Assembly (NCBI GenBank): GCA_900554225.1
Contig: USGH01000106.1
Location: 1 to 8,019 of the forward strand
Length of the DNA stretch: 8,019 nucleotides
Direction: 5' to 3'
Source of the DNA: an uncultured Eubacteriales bacterium
GTDB taxonomy: Bacteria; Bacillota; Clostridia; Oscillospirales; CAG-272
Shown: positions 1 to 6,238 of the stretch, piece by piece
Numbering within the stretch: position 1 is the first letter of the stretch
Layout: each line of letters starts with the position of its first letter
Program-made: the position numbers and the translations under genes
Notes under the pieces: model-generated
Seen by the model: only the letters and a program-made list of their open reading frames with translations
Told to the model about the DNA's origin: nothing
The model's database searches: none

Positions 1-74
1 ACGCTCACGCCTGGCACGATGACTATGGCCCTGGTAACGCCCATGATGTTCGTAAATATGGTGCGGGTTCGTTT
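1..74 (-). pseudogene. Open continuation of the kinase frame past its stop; possible PrkC transmembrane start
   Basis: Directly after the TAA at 75-77 the kinase frame stays open for 24 codons to the window edge. It reads KRTRT, then IFTNIMGVTRAIVIVPGVS. A basic cluster followed by a mostly hydrophobic run is what PrkC kinases have after the catalytic domain: a positively charged juxtamembrane stretch and then a single transmembrane helix leading to PASTA repeats. An Arg and a Pro inside the run make it an imperfect helix. The other two frames give no such pattern. An ATG lies at 42-44 (MGVTRA...), but I see no ribosome binding site before it, so a separate gene starting there is less likely. 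Whether the frame stays open further left cannot be seen. Confidence 0.45.
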
Positions 75-977
75 TTAGAACTTTTTCGCGCCGGTTCCCG
101 CTTTTTTGACCGCGCGGCTGTTTTCCCGAAACACGACTCTCGGATTTTCCCGGAGCTTCTGGATGTGGGAGAGCATATCCTCTGCGCTCTGGTACCGGTC
201 GTCCGGATTTTTCTCCATGGCGCGGCAGATGATCTGCTCCAGACCCACCGGGATCTGCGGATTGATCTCGCGCGGCGGTACTGCCGTTTCGTTGACCTGC
301 ATCAGCGCGACGGAAACCGGGGTGTCCGCGGTAAACGGGAGCTGCCCGGTCGCCATTTCGTAGAGCATCACGCCGAGGGAGTATAAATCGCTGCGGGAAT
401 CGATCTGCCCGCCCTCCACCTGTTCCGGACTGATATAGTACACGGTGCCGATGGCTTTGTCGGTCAGGGTGACGGTCTCTGCGTTCGGCAGCTTCGCGAT
501 CCCGAAATCCATCACCTTGATGATCCCGTTTTTGAGGAGCATGATGTTCTGCGGTTTGATGTCCCGGTGGATGATCCCCTTCTTGTGGGCGTGGTCGAGG
601 GCGCGCAGGATCTGGGTCGTATAGCTGACGATCTCACGCAGATTCAGCACCTCCCGGTGGCGCATATAGTTCTTGAGCGTGATGCCGTCCACGTATTCCA
701 TGACGATGTACTTGATGTTTTCGCGCACGGATACATCATAGATGTTCACAATATTCGGGTGGGACAGCATTGCGATCGCCTTGTATTCGTTGATAAACCG
801 CTTGACGGACGGCTCATCCCCGGCAATCTCGTCCTTCAGAATCTTCACAGCGACCACGCGGCGCATGAGCAGATCGGTCGCCTTGAACACGATCGCCATG
901 CCGCCGATACCGATGACCCGTTCGATCCGGTAGCGGTTGTCGAAGATCTGACCGACGTATTTTTCGTAATTATCCAT
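75..977 (-). CDS. prkC: Hanks-type Ser/Thr protein kinase, catalytic domain only (PrkC/Stk-like)
   Basis: This 300-residue protein is a complete eukaryotic-type Ser/Thr kinase domain. Visible motifs are the glycine loop GIGGMAIV (23-30), the VAVK lysine K45, a helix-C Glu probably at E64, the catalytic loop HRDIKPQN (137-144, catalytic D139), DFG (157-159), a Thr-rich activation loop (T168, T170, T172, T178) and SPE (183-185). In Bacillota this family is membrane-bound, carries extracellular PASTA repeats that sense muropeptides or lipid II, and phosphorylates cell-wall, division and translation proteins. Here the frame ends at TAA (75-77) after a short basic tail ending GAKKF, before any membrane segment or PASTA repeat. 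The start ATG at 977 has an AAAGG ribosome binding site 9 nt upstream. The gene follows its PP2C partner after 98 nt. The frame stays open beyond the stop, so the gene may be a full-length prkC broken by a nonsense change or sequence error. The kinase identity is firm; the true 3' end is not. Confidence 0.93.
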   Translation of the reverse strand: MDNYEKYVGQIFDNRYRIERVIGIGGMAIVFKATDLLMRRVVAVKILKDEIAGDEPSVKRFINEYKAIAMLSHPNIVNIYDVSVRENIKYIVMEYVDGITLKNYMRHREVLNLREIVSYTTQILRALDHAHKKGIIHRDIKPQNIMLLKNGIIKVMDFGIAKLPNAETVTLTDKAIGTVYYISPEQVEGGQIDSRSDLYSLGVMLYEMATGQLPFTADTPVSVALMQVNETAVPPREINPQIPVGLEQIICRAMEKNPDDRYQSAEDMLSHIQKLRENPRVVFRENSRAVKKAGTGAKKF

Positions 978-986
978 ACTGTAGTA

Positions 987-991
987 CCTTT
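987..991 (-). promoter_or_regulatory. Ribosome binding site of the kinase gene
   Basis: The minus strand reads AAAGG, 9 nt before the ATG at 977. This supports that ATG as the start. The site lies just downstream of the hairpin at 1001-1037. Confidence 0.55.
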
Positions 992-1000
992 CGGTGAGTT

Positions 1001-1037
1001 ACCGTAGCCGAGATATACGGATACATTTCGGTACGGT
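1001..1037 (-). promoter_or_regulatory. Imperfect hairpin between phosphatase and kinase genes
   Basis: On the plus strand ACCGTA (1001-1006) pairs with TACGGT (1032-1037), and CCGA (1008-1011) pairs with TCGG (1028-1031). This gives a 10-bp stem with one bulged base and a 16-nt loop. In the mRNA it would form about 23 nt before the kinase start and just upstream of its ribosome binding site. No run of U follows the stem in the direction of transcription, so it is not a standard intrinsic terminator. It could set the ratio of kinase to phosphatase through RNA processing or translation, or it may have no role. The loop contains the 10-mer ACGGATACAT (1017-1026), also found in the priA-def spacer. 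Confidence 0.4.
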
Positions 1038-1075
1038 GAGGCTGGGGGCGGATTCCGTTTTTTATGGAAAGGCTC

Positions 1076-1843
1076 TCAGACCGCTATGATGACCGCTGTG
1101 ATGTTGTCGCTGCCGCCATCGTCGTTTGCCGCACGGATGAGGGCTGCACAGGCGGACGCAAGAGAATCACCGTCCTCGTGGCTGCATTTTCCCACAATGC
1201 GACCGATCTCCTCCGGCTCTACGTGATTGGTCAGCCCGTCGGAGCAGAGGATGATGTACTCTCCGCAGGCATCGGCGCGCGGGATCATGAATACATCCGC
1301 ATTGACGGTCCGTTCTGTGCCGACCGCGCGGGTGATGATGTTCTTATGCCGGGAATGGCGCGCTTCCTCCGGCGTGAGCTGCCCGATATCCACAAGGTAC
1401 TGAACCATAGAGTGATCGTGCGTGATCTGCCGGATGCCGCTGTTGTGCGTCAGGTACATCCGGCTGTCCCCGACGTTGATGGCGTATATCATATCGGGCA
1501 GTACGAGACAGCCGACCAGCGTCGTTCCCATTCCGGCAAGAGCCTCATCCACGCTGCTTTTGCGGTATACGGTGCGGTTTGCCTCCACAGACGCTTCCAC
1601 AAGCATATCGTTGATTTCCTCCTCGCTCATCCCGGCAAAGAGCGGATACTCCGCCTCGCGGTCGGTGATGACCTGCATGAAGGAACGGGTCGCCATACTG
1701 CTTGCCACATTGCCGCCGTTCGCACCGCCCATACCGTCGCAGACCACGGCAGCCAGCACCATGGTGTCAAAGGCGCGTACCATAAAATTGTCCTGATTCA
1801 CACTACGCCGCATACCGACGTCTGTTTTTCCGTAAAAATACAT
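1076..1843 (-). CDS. prpC: PP2C-family Ser/Thr protein phosphatase (PrpC/Stp)
   Basis: This 255-residue cytosolic PPM-family phosphatase needs Mn/Mg and removes phosphate from Ser/Thr proteins, including the adjacent kinase and its targets. The ordered PP2C motifs are all visible: RRSVNQDN (12-19, metal-binding D18), CDGMGG (35-40, metal-binding D36), GMGTTL (104-109), GDSR (125-128), HDHS (142-145), ITRAVG (170-175), CSDGL (200-204, metal-binding D202) and GGSDNIT (243-249, metal-binding D246). The length is typical of bacterial Stp/PrpC (about 240-260). The start ATG at 1843 follows a GAGGAG site by 10 nt. The gene lies 34 nt after rlmN and 98 nt before the kinase, the usual phosphatase-then-kinase order in Bacillota. 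No catalytic residue appears to be missing. Confidence 0.96.
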   Translation of the reverse strand: MYFYGKTDVGMRRSVNQDNFMVRAFDTMVLAAVVCDGMGGANGGNVASSMATRSFMQVITDREAEYPLFAGMSEEEINDMLVEASVEANRTVYRKSSVDEALAGMGTTLVGCLVLPDMIYAINVGDSRMYLTHNSGIRQITHDHSMVQYLVDIGQLTPEEARHSRHKNIITRAVGTERTVNADVFMIPRADACGEYIILCSDGLTNHVEPEEIGRIVGKCSHEDGDSLASACAALIRAANDDGGSDNITAVIIAV

Positions 1844-1853
1844 ATGCGTCTAA

Positions 1854-1859
1854 CTCCTC
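1854..1859 (-). promoter_or_regulatory. Ribosome binding site of the PP2C gene
   Basis: GAGGAG on the minus strand, 10 nt before the ATG at 1843, is the clearest Shine-Dalgarno sequence in the left half of the window. It fixes that start. Confidence 0.7.
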
Positions 1860-1877
1860 TATGTGCATGATTGGACG

Positions 1878-3011
1878 TTATTCTCTACTTTTGAGGCTGG
1901 AATCCTCCTGTGGATGCACCGATTGTTCCGCCATAGCTGCCGCTTCCTTACGGCGAAGCCGCAATTGTCCGCATGACGCGTCAATATCTCCGCCAAGATG
2001 ACGGCGGATCGTCGCATTGATGCCGCAATTCTCCAGCGTTTTCCGGAAGGCTTCCGCGCTCTGTCTGCCCGGACGGATAAGACCTGTTTCTGCCACCGGA
2101 TTCAGGGGGATGAGGGTCACGTGGCAGGGACAGCGCATACCGCGTTTCAGCACATTGGCGAGATGGCGTGCCTGCTCCGGAGTGTCGTTTTTTCCGGCGA
2201 TCAGGGTGTATTCAAAGGATACGCGCCGTCCGGTTTTCGCAAAATAATGCCGGCACGCGGCGAGTAACTCCGCAATCGGATACTTTTTATTGATCGGCAT
2301 CAGTGCGGAGCGGGTCTCGTCATCGGCGGCGTGGAGCGATACCGACAGGGTGACGGGCAGTCCCTCGTTTGCGAGATCGTAGATCCGCGGAACAATGCCG
2401 CAGGTCGAGAGGGAGATGTGCCGCAGCCCGATCCCATATCCCTCCGGCAGGCTGACAAGGCGCAGAAACCGAACCACATTGTCGTAATTGTCGAGCGGCT
2501 CCCCTATGCCCATCAGTACCACGCCGTCCACGCGCTCCCCGGTATCTCTGGAAGCCAGCAGAATCTGCCCGAGAATCTCCGACGGATAGAGACTGCGCAC
2601 CTGTCCGTTCAGGGTAGAGGCACAGAATTTGCAGCCCATCCGACAGCCCGCCTGAGACGATACGCAGAGGGTGTTCCCGTGGTGATAGCGCATGAAAACG
2701 CATTCCACGCATTCGCCGTCGTGGAGGGAGAGAAGGTACTTGATCGTGCCGTCCTCTGCCGATACGTGCTTTTCCGCGATTTCCGGCAGATACCACGCCG
2801 TATGCTCCGCGATTTTTTTGCGGAATGCCGCGGGCAGGTTTGTCATTTCGGAGAAAGGCGTTCCCTTTGCCAGCCACGAATAGAGCTGTCCGGCGCGGTA
2901 TCCCGCCTCTCCCAGTGAAACGACCAGGGCTTTGACCTCCTCCGGCGTCATGGAAAAGAGATCCGGCAGAGGTGTGCTTTCGATTGTATTTGTGTTTTCC
3001 ATCATTTGCAT
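1878..3011 (-). CDS. rlmN: Dual-specificity rRNA/tRNA (adenine-C2) methyltransferase RlmN
   Basis: This is a 377-residue radical-SAM enzyme that methylates C2 of A2503 in 23S rRNA and, in characterised members, A37 of some tRNAs. The 4Fe-4S cluster motif CxxxCxxC is at C123, C127 and C130 within SQAGCRMGCKFC. C116 (TLCVSSQ) and C347 (GDIDASCGQL) match the two cysteines of the RlmN/Cfr methyl-transfer mechanism. GEPL (170-173) matches the GEP SAM-binding motif. The start at 3011 is chosen because GGTGA lies 9 nt upstream; ATGs at 3005 and 3002 (MQMMEN) would be too close to it. The gap to rsmB is 9 nt, and the ribosome binding site overlaps the rsmB stop, suggesting coupled translation. A hydrophilic tail follows the last motif (about 356-377). 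Cfr, the C8-methylating resistance enzyme, has the same motifs, but operon position favours RlmN. Confidence 0.95.
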   Translation of the reverse strand: MQMMENTNTIESTPLPDLFSMTPEEVKALVVSLGEAGYRAGQLYSWLAKGTPFSEMTNLPAAFRKKIAEHTAWYLPEIAEKHVSAEDGTIKYLLSLHDGECVECVFMRYHHGNTLCVSSQAGCRMGCKFCASTLNGQVRSLYPSEILGQILLASRDTGERVDGVVLMGIGEPLDNYDNVVRFLRLVSLPEGYGIGLRHISLSTCGIVPRIYDLANEGLPVTLSVSLHAADDETRSALMPINKKYPIAELLAACRHYFAKTGRRVSFEYTLIAGKNDTPEQARHLANVLKRGMRCPCHVTLIPLNPVAETGLIRPGRQSAEAFRKTLENCGINATIRRHLGGDIDASCGQLRLRRKEAAAMAEQSVHPQEDSSLKSRE

Positions 3012-3020
3012 ATTGATTGA

Positions 3021-3025
3021 TCACC
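3021..3025 (-). promoter_or_regulatory. rlmN ribosome binding site overlapping the rsmB stop
   Basis: The minus strand reads GGTGA, in which TGA (3021-3023) is the rsmB stop codon. It lies 9 nt before the rlmN ATG at 3011. This decides among the three nearby ATGs and suggests translational coupling. Confidence 0.55.
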
Positions 3026-4337
3026 GCATCCGTGCATCCCGGCGGAGCCGTGCGATGAAAAAGCCGTCGGTGTGGTGGATGTGCGGAAAGAGGGTCAGCA
3101 TCCCGGTATCCGATCGGTATTCGCCGACCGTGAACGGTTCCAGGGCAAAATTGCCGTGGCTTTCGAGAAAATCCGCCACCACATCCTCGTTTTCCGCCTT
3201 GTGCAGCGTACAGGTCGAATAGACAAGCACCCCGCCCGGCTTCACGTAGCGGCTCGCACCGTCGAGTACCGCACGCTGCACCTCCGGCAGATGTTCGAGC
3301 CCCGCGATGGATTTGTAGCGGATATCCGGCTTTTTCGCGAGCACCCCCAGTCCCGAGCATGGCGCGTCGCACAGTACCCGATCCGCGTTTCCGATGAGGG
3401 CTGGCGCGGGTTCTCTGGCGTCCCGTTTTTCCGTGCGAATGCAGGTCAATCCCAGCTTCGCGGCGGTCCGTGTGACGAGGGAGAGCTTGTTTTCGTGCAG
3501 ATCAAAGGCGCAGAGGGTGCCATCGTCCGCCATATCCAGTGCCATCGAAAAGCTCTTGCCGCCCGGACAGGCACAGGTATCCGCGATCGTCTCTCCGGGG
3601 CGCGCGTCGACCACGCAGGTGCATAGCCGCGATGCCGGATCCTCCACGAAGCAGTCCCCGTCCGTCAGACAGGCGCGCACCACGTCGTCGATCACAGGTA
3701 CCTCCACCATTCCCGGCAGAGAGGTCACCTTCCCGCCGACACGATCGGCAAGCTCCGCCTCCGTCAGCCGCAGCGTATTGCACCGGAGCGAGACGGTCGG
3801 AGCGGTTTCCGTATAGGCCGCGATTTTCTCCGCTGTCTCCATCCCGTAGGAATCGGCGAACAGGCGGAGCAGGGCGCACGGCAGGGAATAGCGAACGCTT
3901 GCCGCGTAGATCGGATCCGCTGCCGGGTCGGGATAGTGGATCACGCCGCCGTCCCGGAGGAATGCGCGCAGGATCGCGTTGACAAAGCCCTTTTTCGCAC
4001 GCGCCGCCAGCTCCACCGTTTCCGAAACGGCAGCGTGTGCCGGGATCCGGTCGCAGAACGCGAGCTGATAGATACCGAGGCGCAGCGCGGAGCGGACATA
4101 CGGATCCATTCCCGCCGCTTTCGTTTCTCTGGCATAGGTGTCGATCACAAAATCGAGGGTGATCCGCTTTTCCGTCACGCCGTAGACAAGACGCGTATAG
4201 AGCGCACTGTCTGCGGAGGACAGGGTGTGGCGGCGCAGCACCGCATCGATCTCCAGATTGGCGTATTTCCCCGCTTCCTCAATGGCGACAAGGGAATCCA
4301 TCGCAAGACGGCGCGGCAAGGTGGATGACGTGTTCAT
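3021..4337 (-). CDS. rsmB: 16S rRNA (cytosine967-C5)-methyltransferase RsmB (Sun/Fmu)
   Basis: This 438-residue SAM-dependent enzyme makes m5C at position 967 of 16S rRNA (E. coli numbering). The N-terminal part (about 8-130) is a NusB-like helical RNA-binding domain, with features such as YGVTEKR (52-58) and LRLGIYQLAF (85-94). The methyltransferase domain follows: VEDPASRL (231-238), the SAM-binding loop DTCACPGGKSFSMA (253-266), motif IV DAPCSGLG (324-331, C327) and motif VI STCTL (374-378, C376, the expected nucleophile in RsmB/RsmF enzymes). The length is normal for RsmB (430-450). The start ATG at 4337 has GGAG 5 nt upstream. A 115-nt AT-richer spacer separates it from the peptidase gene, so it may have its own promoter. 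It is tightly linked to rlmN. Confidence 0.95.
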   Translation of the reverse strand: MNTSSTLPRRLAMDSLVAIEEAGKYANLEIDAVLRRHTLSSADSALYTRLVYGVTEKRITLDFVIDTYARETKAAGMDPYVRSALRLGIYQLAFCDRIPAHAAVSETVELAARAKKGFVNAILRAFLRDGGVIHYPDPAADPIYAASVRYSLPCALLRLFADSYGMETAEKIAAYTETAPTVSLRCNTLRLTEAELADRVGGKVTSLPGMVEVPVIDDVVRACLTDGDCFVEDPASRLCTCVVDARPGETIADTCACPGGKSFSMALDMADDGTLCAFDLHENKLSLVTRTAAKLGLTCIRTEKRDAREPAPALIGNADRVLCDAPCSGLGVLAKKPDIRYKSIAGLEHLPEVQRAVLDGASRYVKPGGVLVYSTCTLHKAENEDVVADFLESHGNFALEPFTVGEYRSDTGMLTLFPHIHHTDGFFIARLRRDARMR

Positions 4338-4342
4338 GTAGA

Positions 4343-4346
4343 CTCC
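4343..4346 (-). promoter_or_regulatory. Ribosome binding site of rsmB
   Basis: GGAG on the minus strand lies 5 nt before the ATG at 4337, preceded by a T-run. The spacing is short but usable. Confidence 0.5.
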
Positions 4347-4376
4347 AAAAAAGATAATAAGATTAGAAAAACGCTG

Positions 4377-4407
4377 TTTTTACGTTGTTTTTGCGCCAAA
4401 AAGTCAA
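4377..4407 (-). promoter_or_regulatory. Weak candidate promoter for rsmB-rlmN
   Basis: The minus strand holds TTGACT (plus 4402-4407) and TAAAAA (plus 4377-4382), separated by 19 nt. The -35 match is good, but the -10 match is only 4 of 6 and the spacing is long. It lies in AT-rich sequence 39 nt before the rsmB start. This is a low-confidence call. Confidence 0.2.
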
Positions 4408-4452
4408 AATATCCGCGCTTGTAGACTCCGCGCTTTTCGGCGTAGCTTTTGT

Positions 4453-5151
4453 TCAGTCGCGTTTGGAGCGGTTGGCAAGGGAGATCAGGCGCAGCAGGTT
4501 CCCCAGTGCTACGGCAAGGGCGGCTACGTAGGTCATCGCGGCGGCGCGCAGTACATGACCGGCGGCGGACAACCCGGACTCCGATACCACGCCGGACGAA
4601 CGGAGCGTTTGCAGCGCACGACGGCTTGCGTTAAACTCCACGGGCAGGGTCACCAGCTGAAAGACCACGCACGCGCCGAAGCAGATCACGCCGAGATACG
4701 CCAACGGATAATAGGAGAAGATCAGCCCGGCGATCACGAGCGGCACCGCCAGACTGGAGCCGATGTTGGTGATCGGGATGATGGCGGAGCGGATCCGGAT
4801 CGGGAAATAGCCGACCGCGTGCTGTACCGCGTGACCCGCCTCGTGTGCCGCAACACCGACCGCCGCTGCCGATTGTACGTCAAAGACCGTTTGGGAAAGA
4901 TAAATTGTGTTGTCGCGCGGATCGTAATGGTCCGTCAGACTGCCGGAGGTGGACGCGATCCGTACTCCGGTCACGCCGTTTTGCTCCAGCACCAGCCGTG
5001 CCGCGTCCGCGCCGGTCATGCCGCGATCCGACGGGACACGCGCGTATTTTCTGAACGTGGACTGCACCATCCCCTGCGCGATCAACGTGAAAATCAGCGC
5101 GGGCAGGACGAATACCACGTAGGTCATGTCAAATCCGTAATAATAAGGCAT
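4453..5151 (-). CDS. Membrane zinc metallopeptidase, YugP-like (Zn_peptidase_2 family)
   Basis: This 232-residue protein matches the YugP-like zinc metallopeptidase family, which is common in Bacillota but lacks a well-established substrate. The signature stretch is visible: LTDHYDPRDNTIYLS (72-86), then the zinc motif AAHEAGHAVQH (101-111; H103 and H107 as ligands, E104 catalytic). E172 in PVEFNASRRAL is a plausible third ligand. Hydrophobic segments at about 9-28, 121-143, 146-169 and 203-221 suggest an integral membrane protein. The start ATG at 5151 (MPYYYGFD) is chosen because it gives the family's usual length; an ATG at 5244 would add 31 residues with no hydrophobic or family-like character. 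The ribosome binding site is weak (AAAGG 13 nt upstream). Spacers of about 115 nt on both sides set it apart from the tightly packed genes around it. Confidence 0.88.
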   Translation of the reverse strand: MPYYYGFDMTYVVFVLPALIFTLIAQGMVQSTFRKYARVPSDRGMTGADAARLVLEQNGVTGVRIASTSGSLTDHYDPRDNTIYLSQTVFDVQSAAAVGVAAHEAGHAVQHAVGYFPIRIRSAIIPITNIGSSLAVPLVIAGLIFSYYPLAYLGVICFGACVVFQLVTLPVEFNASRRALQTLRSSGVVSESGLSAAGHVLRAAAMTYVAALAVALGNLLRLISLANRSKRD

Positions 5152-5265
5152 ATTTTTCTCTGGACCTTTCCGTATGAATTTGCATAGCGAGGTGCCCTGT
5201 CGATGGAGCACACAGGTTGGCGCGCCCGCAAACGAGGAACACACGCTGGGGCATAGGCGAAGGGG
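5152..5265 (-). other. Spacer between fmt and the peptidase gene
   Basis: These 114 nt hold no clear terminator, promoter or small gene. One frame is open through them (from an ATG at 5253), but it has no ribosome binding site and only runs into the peptidase gene out of frame. A weak AAAGG (5165-5169) precedes the peptidase start. Confidence 0.5.
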
Positions 5266-6225
5266 TTACCCGCGTGAGACGTCGTTCGCGAGAATATCGC
5301 CGACGTGGAGCTTGCGACCGCGGATGTAGTCTGCCGCCGCCATCCTGCTCTTGCCCTCCGGCACCACATAGGTCGCCGTGATCGTACCGCCATCGCCGCA
5401 GACCACGGTAATGCCACGCGTGAGATCGACTACGGTGCCCGGCGCACCATGTGCCTGTCCGCATTCCGGCAGTACCCCCACGAATTTGAGCAGCTTTCCG
5501 TCCGGCGTGTGCGTCAGTCCACCGGGGGCAGGCGACAATCCGCGGATCTGACACCAGATTTCCCGTGCGCCGCGTGTGAAGTCGAGAAGCGTATCCGCTT
5601 TTTCGATCTTTGCCGCATAGGACGCACCATTCTCCGGCTGTTTCTGACGATGGGATTCCAGGGTTCCATCGAGGATTGCATCGATCACCTTGCACATCGC
5701 TTCCCCGGCTAAGATCGCCAATCGGTCGTGTACCGTGCCGAAATCATCCTCTGGGGCGATCGGACAGGGAAGGGTGAAGTACATATCTCCCGTATCGATT
5801 CCGGCGTCCATGCGCATCGCGGTGATCCCGGTTTCCGTCTCGCCGTCCATGATCGCCCGCTGGATCGGAGACGCGCCGCGATATTTCGGCAGGAGAGAGC
5901 CGTGCGCGTTCATGCAGCCGTATTTCGGGTAATCGAGCACGTACTGCGGCAGGATCTTTCCGTATGCCGCCACCACGATCAGCTCCGGCGCCAGGGCGGT
6001 CAGCTCCTGCTGGGCGGCCTCGTCCTTCAATGTCGTCGGCTGATAGACCGGGATCCCGTGCGCCGTTGCCAGCTCCTTGACCGGGGAGGGGATCATCTTC
6101 ATCCCGCGTCCCTTCGGCTTGTCCACCTGTGTGAATACCGCGACAACCTCGGCTGCCGGGTGGTGGAGTACCGCGTCCAGGCAGACCCGCGCAAGCTCCG
6201 GCGTTCCCATAAACACAATGCGCAT
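5266..6225 (-). CDS. fmt: Methionyl-tRNA formyltransferase
   Basis: This 319-residue enzyme transfers a formyl group from 10-formyl-tetrahydrofolate to Met-tRNA(fMet), enabling bacterial translation initiation. The N-terminal formyltransferase domain (about 1-205) starts MRIVFMGTPE and carries NAHGSLLPKYRGASPIQ (106-122), with N106 and H108 as catalytic residues. DAGIDTGDM (140-148) holds the catalytic Asp at D144. The C-terminal domain (about 206-315) includes LLDF, the WCQIRGLSPAPG loop (224-235) and GKLLKF. The length matches the family (310-320). The start ATG at 6225 fits the conserved N-terminus and follows a good ribosome binding site; the frame is open to 6348, but that extension overlaps def and is not family-like. 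It lies 10 nt after def, the classic def-fmt pair. Confidence 0.97.
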   Translation of the reverse strand: MRIVFMGTPELARVCLDAVLHHPAAEVVAVFTQVDKPKGRGMKMIPSPVKELATAHGIPVYQPTTLKDEAAQQELTALAPELIVVAAYGKILPQYVLDYPKYGCMNAHGSLLPKYRGASPIQRAIMDGETETGITAMRMDAGIDTGDMYFTLPCPIAPEDDFGTVHDRLAILAGEAMCKVIDAILDGTLESHRQKQPENGASYAAKIEKADTLLDFTRGAREIWCQIRGLSPAPGGLTHTPDGKLLKFVGVLPECGQAHGAPGTVVDLTRGITVVCGDGGTITATYVVPEGKSRMAAADYIRGRKLHVGDILANDVSRG

Positions 6226-6230
6226 CTGTG

Positions 6231-6238
6231 CCACCTCA
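6231..6238 (-). promoter_or_regulatory. fmt ribosome binding site overlapping the def stop
   Basis: The minus strand reads TGAGGTGG, in which TGA (6236-6238) is the def stop and the AGG core is the Shine-Dalgarno sequence, about 8 nt before the fmt ATG at 6225. This decides the fmt start and suggests def-fmt translational coupling. Confidence 0.7.

Larger units (their letters stand above)
4338..4452 (-). other. Spacer before rsmB with short repeats and possible leader elements
   Basis: This 115-nt spacer is clearly AT-richer than the genes beside it. On the plus strand TCCGCGCTT occurs at 4412-4420 and 4427-4435, a 15-nt period with GTAGAC between. TGTAGACTCC occurs at 4420-4429 and again at 4337-4346, where its complement contains the rsmB ribosome binding site and first base of the start. 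Small inverted repeats are also present: AAAAAC/GTTTTT with a 3-nt loop, and TTTTT/AAAAA around GGCGC. No convincing GC-rich terminator stem is seen after the peptidase gene. Confidence 0.5.

Noticed and set aside
1001..1037. Hairpin as an intrinsic terminator of the phosphatase gene
   Set aside because: The stem is not followed by a U-run in the direction of transcription; the next bases are AACUCACCGAAAGG.
1064..1870. 268-codon open frame on the plus strand covering the whole PP2C gene
   Set aside because: It is antisense to a gene with every PP2C motif; its translation is His/Arg/Asp-rich with no family-like motif, as expected for an opposite-strand shadow in GC-rich DNA.
1878..3011. Cfr resistance methyltransferase instead of RlmN
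   Set aside because: The motifs are shared, but the gene sits in the ancestral rsmB-rlmN-prpC-prkC order and shows no sign of transfer. A phylogeny would settle it.
2320..3372. 350-codon minus-strand frame overlapping rlmN and rsmB
   Set aside because: It is out of frame with two well-supported genes and is Gly/Arg-rich with no recognisable motif; it crosses the gene junction without its own ribosome binding site.
5152..5244. N-terminal extension of the peptidase to an ATG at 5244
   Set aside because: The added residues are not hydrophobic or family-like, and the protein from 5151 already has the usual length.
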